From contig NZ_FNMV01000004.1 in the NCBI RefSeq assembly GCF_900106645.1, positions 186,001 to 250,000 on the forward strand: a stretch of 64,000 nucleotides of DNA, given 5' to 3'. The notes beneath the pieces were generated by a model that ran no database searches, had not been told where the DNA came from, and saw nothing but the letters and a program-made list of their open reading frames with translations. Of the stretch, positions 59,644-64,000 are shown one piece after another. The number at the start of each line of letters is the position of its first letter. The first letter of the stretch is position 1. A program made the translations under genes and the position numbers. The stretch comes from Flavobacterium degerlachei. GTDB lineage: Bacteria; Bacteroidota; Bacteroidia; Flavobacteriales; Flavobacteriaceae.

Positions 59644-60315
59644 TTAAATCGAGTGCAAAGGTAATTCGCAATTGCCAATTATCAACATGTTAATTTCAAT
59701 TACTTTCTGCATTTTTTTCATTTCATTAGCGACAGCAATTGACTGCTCATTTTTTGTCTTTTCTAATTCTAAAACTATATTTTCATGATCTAAGTCGTTG
59801 CGATTTTGTGACATTTTTTTTGTTGATTGAATATCCTGAATCTCGATTTCAAACGCTACAATTCCTCGGGTTTGCATCATTGTTTTCTGAGATAGATTCT
59901 CCACTCGAACGGGGTAGTCAGAATTTTGCTCGTATTTGTCAACAAGTTTTTTAAGAGAATCAGTTACAGCCTCACCTTCTATAACTTTAATTTTTCCGTA
60001 AACATGGACCGCAATGTAATTCCAAGTTGGTACATTTTCATGATCATACCAGGAGGACGAAATATAGGAATGTGGCCCAGAAAAAATCGCTAAAACTTGG
60101 TCACTATCAGTAAAGCCTTTCCATTGTGGGTTTTCTTTTGAAATATGCCCTAGCAGAATTTCCTTGCCTTCTTTATTTGTATCCAATTCAAGTGGAATGT
60201 GTGTTGCGCACAATTTCCCATCAGTTTGATTAACCAGAATACCGAAACTATTCTGGATCAGAAAAGTTCTGATTTCCTCTTGATTTTCGTTCTTGTAAAT
60301 ATCGGGAGTGAACAT
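59644..60315 (-). CDS. FMN-binding negative transcriptional regulator (PaiB family)
   Basis: 223 residues. MFTPDIYKNENQEEIRTFLIQNSFGILV opens the split-barrel fold, and the FMN-binding region has SSWYDHENVPTWNYIAVHVYGK, typical of PaiB. The last ~45 residues form a charged helix (KSMSQN-type, ending with QKVIEINMLIIGNCELPLHSI). The PaiB class repressed protease and sporulation genes in Bacillus; here, the target is unknown and a plain flavoprotein role is possible. Its 3' end holds the promoter of the glycosyltransferase-sigma operon. It follows murB after 31 bases on the same strand. Confidence 0.85.
   Translation of the reverse strand: MFTPDIYKNENQEEIRTFLIQNSFGILVNQTDGKLCATHIPLELDTNKEGKEILLGHISKENPQWKGFTDSDQVLAIFSGPHSYISSSWYDHENVPTWNYIAVHVYGKIKVIEGEAVTDSLKKLVDKYEQNSDYPVRVENLSQKTMMQTRGIVAFEIEIQDIQSTKKMSQNRNDLDHENIVLELEKTKNEQSIAVANEMKKMQKVIEINMLIIGNCELPLHSI
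59656..59685 (-). promoter_or_regulatory. Promoter of the glycosyltransferase-sigma operon (inside the paiB end)
   Basis: On the minus strand, TTG (59685-59683), 19 bases, TACCTTTG (59663-59656). Both match consensus. The start of transcription near 59650 lies after the in-frame ATG 59671 and before ATG 59626. Confidence 0.7.
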
Positions 60316-60346
60316 ATCTTAGGTGTTAAATATTTTAAAACTAAAA

Positions 60347-61360
60347 TTAGATGACATTGACTTCAGCTTCAATCTGAATACCAAACGTACTTAAAATAGT
60401 TTCTTGGATATCCTTTGAAATGTTTAAAATTTCTTGTCCGGTAGCATTGCCGTAATTCACCAGAACCAAGGCTTGATTTTTATGGATTCCAGCATTGCCA
60501 AAACGCTTTCCTTTAAATCCAGCTTGTTCAATAAGCCAGCCTGCGGGAACTTTTACTTCAGTTTCAGAGATGTCATAATATTTCATTTCAGGAAACTGCT
60601 GATGTATTTTTTCGAAATCAGATTTCAATAAGATTGGGTTTTTAAAGAAACTACCGCTATTTCCTAATTCTTTTGGATCTGGTAATTTACTTTGTCTAAT
60701 GGCAATTACGGCATTACTAACGTCTTTTAAAGTTGGCTCGCTAATACTATTTTTAGCTAATTCAGCAGTAATGTCGCCATAAGAAGTGTTGATTTTGTGA
60801 TTGCGTTTTGTCAATTTAAAAACAACGGACGTAATAACATATTTGTCTTTTGCCTCATTTTTAAAAACACTTTCTCTGTATCCAAAATGACATTCCTCTT
60901 TTATGAACTTTTTTGTTTCTTGGTTTGTTATAGAAAGGGCTTCGCATGATACGAAAGTATCTTTGATTTCAGTACCATAAGCACCAATGTTTTGAACGGG
61001 AGTAGTACCTACATTTCCTGGGATAAGAGACATGTTTTCTAATCCACCAAAATTCTGGTCTATCGTCCAAAGTACAAATTCATGCCAGTTCTCGCCAGCT
61101 TGACTTTCGACCCACACAAAATCATCGTCTTCAGCAATGATTTTTTTGCCTTTTAAATCGATGTGAATGACCAAAGCTTCTATGTCTTTTGTAAGAAGCA
61201 TATTGCTTCCGCCACCAAGGATAAATTTTTTCTCTAATTTGTTTTGTTCTAAAACGGTTTTCAATTCAGTCACAGAGTGAACTGCAATAAATTGCCTTGC
61301 TTTGGCTTCAATGCCAAAGGTGTTGTAGTTTTTTAAAGAGAAATTGTTTTGCATTTCCAT
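60347..61360 (-). CDS. murB: UDP-N-acetylenolpyruvoylglucosamine reductase
   Basis: 337 residues. The FAD domain begins NTFGIEAKARQFIAVHSV and has LGGGSNMLLT, and the substrate domain has ENMSLIPGNVGTTPVQNIGAYG. The catalytic Ser is in LGNSGSFFKNP, the Tyr/Arg in FGYRESVFK and the acid near the C-terminus (IQIEAEVNVI). It reduces the enolpyruvyl of UDP-GlcNAc to UDP-MurNAc, the committed peptidoglycan precursor. Either ATG at 61360 or 61354 could start it. Its -7 element is at 61396. Confidence 0.95.
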   Translation of the reverse strand: MEMQNNFSLKNYNTFGIEAKARQFIAVHSVTELKTVLEQNKLEKKFILGGGSNMLLTKDIEALVIHIDLKGKKIIAEDDDFVWVESQAGENWHEFVLWTIDQNFGGLENMSLIPGNVGTTPVQNIGAYGTEIKDTFVSCEALSITNQETKKFIKEECHFGYRESVFKNEAKDKYVITSVVFKLTKRNHKINTSYGDITAELAKNSISEPTLKDVSNAVIAIRQSKLPDPKELGNSGSFFKNPILLKSDFEKIHQQFPEMKYYDISETEVKVPAGWLIEQAGFKGKRFGNAGIHKNQALVLVNYGNATGQEILNISKDIQETILSTFGIQIEAEVNVI

Positions 61361-61395
61361 AAAAGGGAGTTCTTTTTATTGTTGAATTCGAGTTC

Positions 61396-61403
61396 CAAAA
61401 GTA
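61396..61403 (-). promoter_or_regulatory. murB -7 element TACTTTTG
   Basis: An exact TAnnTTTG match on the minus strand, 35 bases before the ATG at 61360. Confidence 0.5.
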
Positions 61404-61541
61404 AGGATTAAAATTTATTTGTATATTTTTTCAGTCAGATAAGTATCGAAAATAAAGTAGAATATCTGTAATAATTTGAGTATCTCCTTTTTGCAAACTC
61501 TTGACGGCTTTATAGCGAATACCCGTTATTTCCGCACATTG

Positions 61542-62609
61542 CTAAATGCTGCTGTAGGTATTAATTAACTCGTGGTATTTGGAAGCTATGATTTTCATGT
61601 TGATTTTATAATTGGCGTTCTGCTCAACAAATTTTCGGTTGGTCATGACGGCTTCGGCTCTATGGGCTTTGTTTTCAAATGACCATAATAATTCTTGCGC
61701 TAGCATTTTGGAATCATCCAAAGCAATAAGTTGGCCATTTTTACGGTGTTGTATCCAACTTTGATTTCCTGCAATATCTGTTACTACTGGATAACAATTC
61801 GAAGCCATAGCTTCAAACAATGAAGCTGAGACTCCTTCAGTTATTGGCATACTGATGTAAAAATTAGAAGCCTGTAATAATTGTGGTAATTCGGTATTGG
61901 GAATGCGTCCGGTAAAACGAACTTTATTTTCTATACTTAATTGTTTGGCTAAATTTTTCAAAACGTTTAGCTGTGTTCCGTCACCTACTATGGTAAGTGC
62001 AAAGTCAATGCCCTTGTCGTTTAAAATTCCAAAAGCTTTTAGAATGACATCATGGCGGTATTCAGGAAGCAATGATCGTGTAACAATAGCGGAAATTTGG
62101 TCAAGATTAGTCGAGCTTTTATCTTCGAATTTTGTCAAGTCAATTCCTTTTGGCATAACCAAAACCTTCTTCATATCAACATTAACTTTTGCCATTGAAA
62201 CAGCCATCACAGGTCCCCAAGCGTGGATGAGAGTTGCTTTTTTGAAAGCGTAATTCTGCAATATTTTTTTGAATGGTAAAAAAGGGGAGTTTTCAGGCCA
62301 CAAATCTGTTCTTCCCTGTTGCGCTATGGCGATGGGCTTAACTCCGGATAAGGCAGCCAAAAAACCATAACTTGTAGTTCTTTCGGCAATAACCATATCG
62401 GGTTTATGCTGTCTTATTATTTTTTTTATTTTAAAAAGGGCGAATTTGTATTCTAAAATTCGCTTCAATTTATTGAAAGAAGTATTGGTTTGTGTCTTTA
62501 ATTCCCAACTGATGATTTCAAAATCGCCAAACTCTTTAAGTCCATTCGTCCAAGTTATGGCGTCCGCTCTGTAGGATTCTCCAAGAAAAAGGATCTTTCT
62601 TTTTTTCAT
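61542..62609 (-). CDS. Glycosyltransferase family 1 (GT-B)
   Basis: 355 residues. A GT-B two-domain fold: N-terminal half with LGESYRADAITWTNGLKEFGD and IAERTTSYGFLAALSG; C-terminal donor-sugar domain with RSLLPEYRHDVILKAFGIL, FALTIVGDGTQLNVLKNLAKQL, KVRFTGRIPNTELPQLL and SMPITEGVSASLFEAMASNCYPVVTDIAG, containing the E-x7-E motif. The product (perhaps an outer polysaccharide sugar) cannot be told. It follows DUF2461 after 8 bases on the same strand, so they could be in one operon. A 181-base spacer separates it from murB. Confidence 0.9.
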   Translation of the reverse strand: MKKRKILFLGESYRADAITWTNGLKEFGDFEIISWELKTQTNTSFNKLKRILEYKFALFKIKKIIRQHKPDMVIAERTTSYGFLAALSGVKPIAIAQQGRTDLWPENSPFLPFKKILQNYAFKKATLIHAWGPVMAVSMAKVNVDMKKVLVMPKGIDLTKFEDKSSTNLDQISAIVTRSLLPEYRHDVILKAFGILNDKGIDFALTIVGDGTQLNVLKNLAKQLSIENKVRFTGRIPNTELPQLLQASNFYISMPITEGVSASLFEAMASNCYPVVTDIAGNQSWIQHRKNGQLIALDDSKMLAQELLWSFENKAHRAEAVMTNRKFVEQNANYKINMKIIASKYHELINTYSSI

Positions 62610-62617
62610 GGCTTGTA

Positions 62618-63295
62618 TTAAAAATCTTCAGTCGTCAGTGCTCTATTGATGAATTCGTTTAGAGGTTTTAAAAGAATTAGTTTTTTGCTCATTTTCGAAA
62701 CAAAATCTTTTTTGGCAACTTCAGAAATATTAAATGGTTGAGAAGTCTCAAAACTTTTTAGTTTTAATAGTTCAATTGCGGGATGGTCTTTTTCATAATC
62801 TCTAGGCGCATTTTTAAGCATGCTTTTTTCATTTCGATCAAAATCCCCGAACTCTTTTTTGAAGTTTTTTTCGTTAAGAATTTCTTCTAAATCTTCATGG
62901 AAATATGCAATTTCTTTGCGTACTTTTTTTAAGTCTGCCGCTTCAGGAGCATAAAAACCACCTGCAATGAAACTAGCTCCTTTTTCTATATGAACATAAT
63001 AACCTGCGCGATTATGACCTTTAGTACCTGAAGAAAGCCAAACGCCTAAATGGGACTTGTAAGGAGATTTGTCTTTTGAAAACCGAATGTCCCTATTGAT
63101 TCTGAAAGTACAGTTTTTTATTTCCAGGATTTCTAGTGATGGATCCAGGGGTTTCATAACATCAAGAAAATCAGCAACTAATTGCTGATAGTCTTTTTTG
63201 AAAACCTCGTATCTTTTTTTATTATCCAAAAACCAATCCCTGTTGTTATTGTTTTTTAGATCTTCTAGAAATTCTAAGCTGTCTTTTGAAAGCAT
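62618..63295 (-). CDS. DUF2461 (TIGR02453) family protein
   Basis: 225 residues. SLEFLEDLKNNNNRDWFLDNKKRYEVF opens this family, and NRDIRFSKDKSPYKSHLGVWL with GYYVHIEKGASFIAGGFYAPEA follows, the standard DUF2461 body. The role of the family is unknown; it is found across bacteria and is a soluble single domain. It has the usual length. It is probably co-transcribed with the glycosyltransferase. Confidence 0.85.
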   Translation of the reverse strand: MLSKDSLEFLEDLKNNNNRDWFLDNKKRYEVFKKDYQQLVADFLDVMKPLDPSLEILEIKNCTFRINRDIRFSKDKSPYKSHLGVWLSSGTKGHNRAGYYVHIEKGASFIAGGFYAPEAADLKKVRKEIAYFHEDLEEILNEKNFKKEFGDFDRNEKSMLKNAPRDYEKDHPAIELLKLKSFETSQPFNISEVAKKDFVSKMSKKLILLKPLNEFINRALTTEDF

Positions 63296-63344
63296 GTATT
63301 GACGATATATTACAGTGTTTCTAATTGATTACTTTGGGTTTGTT

Positions 63345-63734
63345 CTATTTATTAGAAAGGCCTTCGGCATCCCATTTCATAAAACCGCCATCTAATTCAT
63401 AGATGTTTTTAAATCCTAGTTCTTGTAGTTTTTCGGTTGCTTTTTTGCTGCGGCCGCCGCTTTTACAATAAACAAATACAGGTTTTGTTTTGTCATATTT
63501 TTCGGCATCTTCAACAAAGCTGTCTCCAAGCCAATCTACGTTGTCCGCATTTGCTATATGATCTTCATTGAATTCTTCTGGTGTACGGACATCCAGAATT
63601 TGTGGACTGTCTGTTGTATTGATTTTTTCGGCAAAAGTTTTTACTTCAACAGTTTTGATGTTTTCTGACGTTTGTCCGTTGCAAGATAAAATAACAAAGG
63701 ATACTAGCACGAAAAATATGGAGCGAAATTTCAT
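63345..63734 (-). CDS. Rhodanese-like domain lipoprotein
   Basis: 129 residues. Lipoprotein signal MKFRSIFFVLVSFVILSC (Cys 18). A rhodanese domain covers about 32-127: ILDVRTPEEFNEDHIANADNVDWL, and the active-site loop VYCKSGGRSKKA with C90. It binds or moves sulfane sulfur in the periplasm. The loop has six residues and ends in R, which is standard for single-domain rhodaneses. It is on the same strand as recF, 72 bases downstream of it. Confidence 0.88.
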   Translation of the reverse strand: MKFRSIFFVLVSFVILSCNGQTSENIKTVEVKTFAEKINTTDSPQILDVRTPEEFNEDHIANADNVDWLGDSFVEDAEKYDKTKPVFVYCKSGGRSKKATEKLQELGFKNIYELDGGFMKWDAEGLSNK

Positions 63735-63806
63735 TTGAATTTGTTTAAAAGGTTGAAAAGGCTAAATTAAGTAAATTTTGAGGACTTGAATGATTTATAA
63801 TGCCAT

Positions 63807-64000
63807 TTACAAGTTAAATATTTTATAAGATTGATGTGTCGATTTAACGATTGCTTCAGTTCGTTCTGGATGTGTATCAGAGATAAATAGTTGTCCAAAA
63901 GTGTCGCTATTGACCATCTCAATTATTTTTGCAACACGACTTTCGTCTAATTTGTCAAAAATGTCATCAAATAACAAAATGGGTTTTACGCCACTTTGCT
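63807..64000 (-). CDS. recF: RecF DNA repair protein, C-terminal part (5' end outside window)
   Basis: The minus strand frame reads [63 protein letters not shown] and TAA (63809-63807). [14 protein letters not shown] is the Walker B/D-loop region of RecF, and GQxFISDT is its next motif, ending the ABC-ATPase head. The partial frame is open to the window edge at base 64000. RecF acts with RecO and RecR to load RecA at gaps. Confidence 0.85.
   Translation of the reverse strand, partial: QSGVKPILLFDDIFDKLDESRVAKIIEMVNSDTFGQLFISDTHPERTEAIVKSTHQSYKIFNL

Overview
The window looks like a piece of a Flavobacterium-type chromosome (Bacteroidota, Flavobacteriia). The evidence is the low-GC DNA, the Bacteroidetes promoter element TAnnTTTG in front of many genes with no obvious Shine-Dalgarno sites, a large secreted protein with a gliding-motility/type IX sorting C-terminus, two TonB-dependent outer-membrane receptors, and the gene order kdsD-tatC-CMD-lptB next to recQ. 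Almost all of it is ordinary core genome. No phage, insertion sequence, CRISPR array or complete mobile element is visible.

Region by region. Positions 1-1140 form a small decayed patch: the 3' end of a GH25 lysozyme gene, a broken four-helix-bundle (23S intervening-sequence type) gene, a DUF5808 gene, and CAGT/ACTG-rich degenerate repeats around them. Positions 1135-4160 (minus strand) hold the envelope genes lptB, a CMD protein, tatC and kdsD, divergent from recQ. Positions 6500-12960 hold two oxidoreductases, a PAS-rich hybrid kinase and a GNAT enzyme. Positions 13130-15931 hold idi, queD, bcp, manA and a small unknown gene. Two tandem tRNA-Thr(UGU) genes follow, each with its own promoter and terminator. 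Positions 16460-25040 hold lipoproteins, an M61 peptidase, small membrane proteins, a sterol-desaturase remnant and a TonB-type receptor. Positions 25380-33730 hold a structured repeat, htpG, two lipoproteins, an ABC ATPase, an S9 peptidase and a FabH-like synthase. Positions 33840-40750 hold a second receptor and a 1427-residue surface protein with eight Cys-paired repeats. Positions 40950-47620 hold argS, a lipoprotein, ffh, folD, a DUF1801 gene and rluF. Positions 47720-64000 hold a hydrolase, a coiled-coil protein, a Nif3 protein, lpxK, punA, a TPR hybrid kinase, gap, lipA, tonB, a sigma factor with a glycosyltransferase, a PaiB-like gene, murB, a second glycosyltransferase, a DUF2461 gene, a rhodanese lipoprotein and the 3' end of recF.

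Themes. Much of the content is envelope biogenesis: LptB, KdsD and LpxK for lipopolysaccharide, TatC, MurB, TonB with its receptors, OmpA and several lipoproteins. Translation and targeting genes (argS, ffh, rluF, tRNA-Thr) and one-carbon, lipoate and nucleoside metabolism make up most of the rest.

The most interesting signals are: (1) two members of a structured repeat family at 25384-25461 and 56727-56877 with different but self-complementary stems, possibly the Flavo-1 RNA class; (2) two gene remnants with no intact copy nearby; (3) two identical tRNA-Thr genes that share the same two stem mismatches; (4) the eightfold Cys-paired repeat in the gliding-type protein; and (5) several start codons that can be moved because a promoter lies inside the longer reading frame. 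Everything here was read by eye, with no database search. Family names come from recognised motifs.
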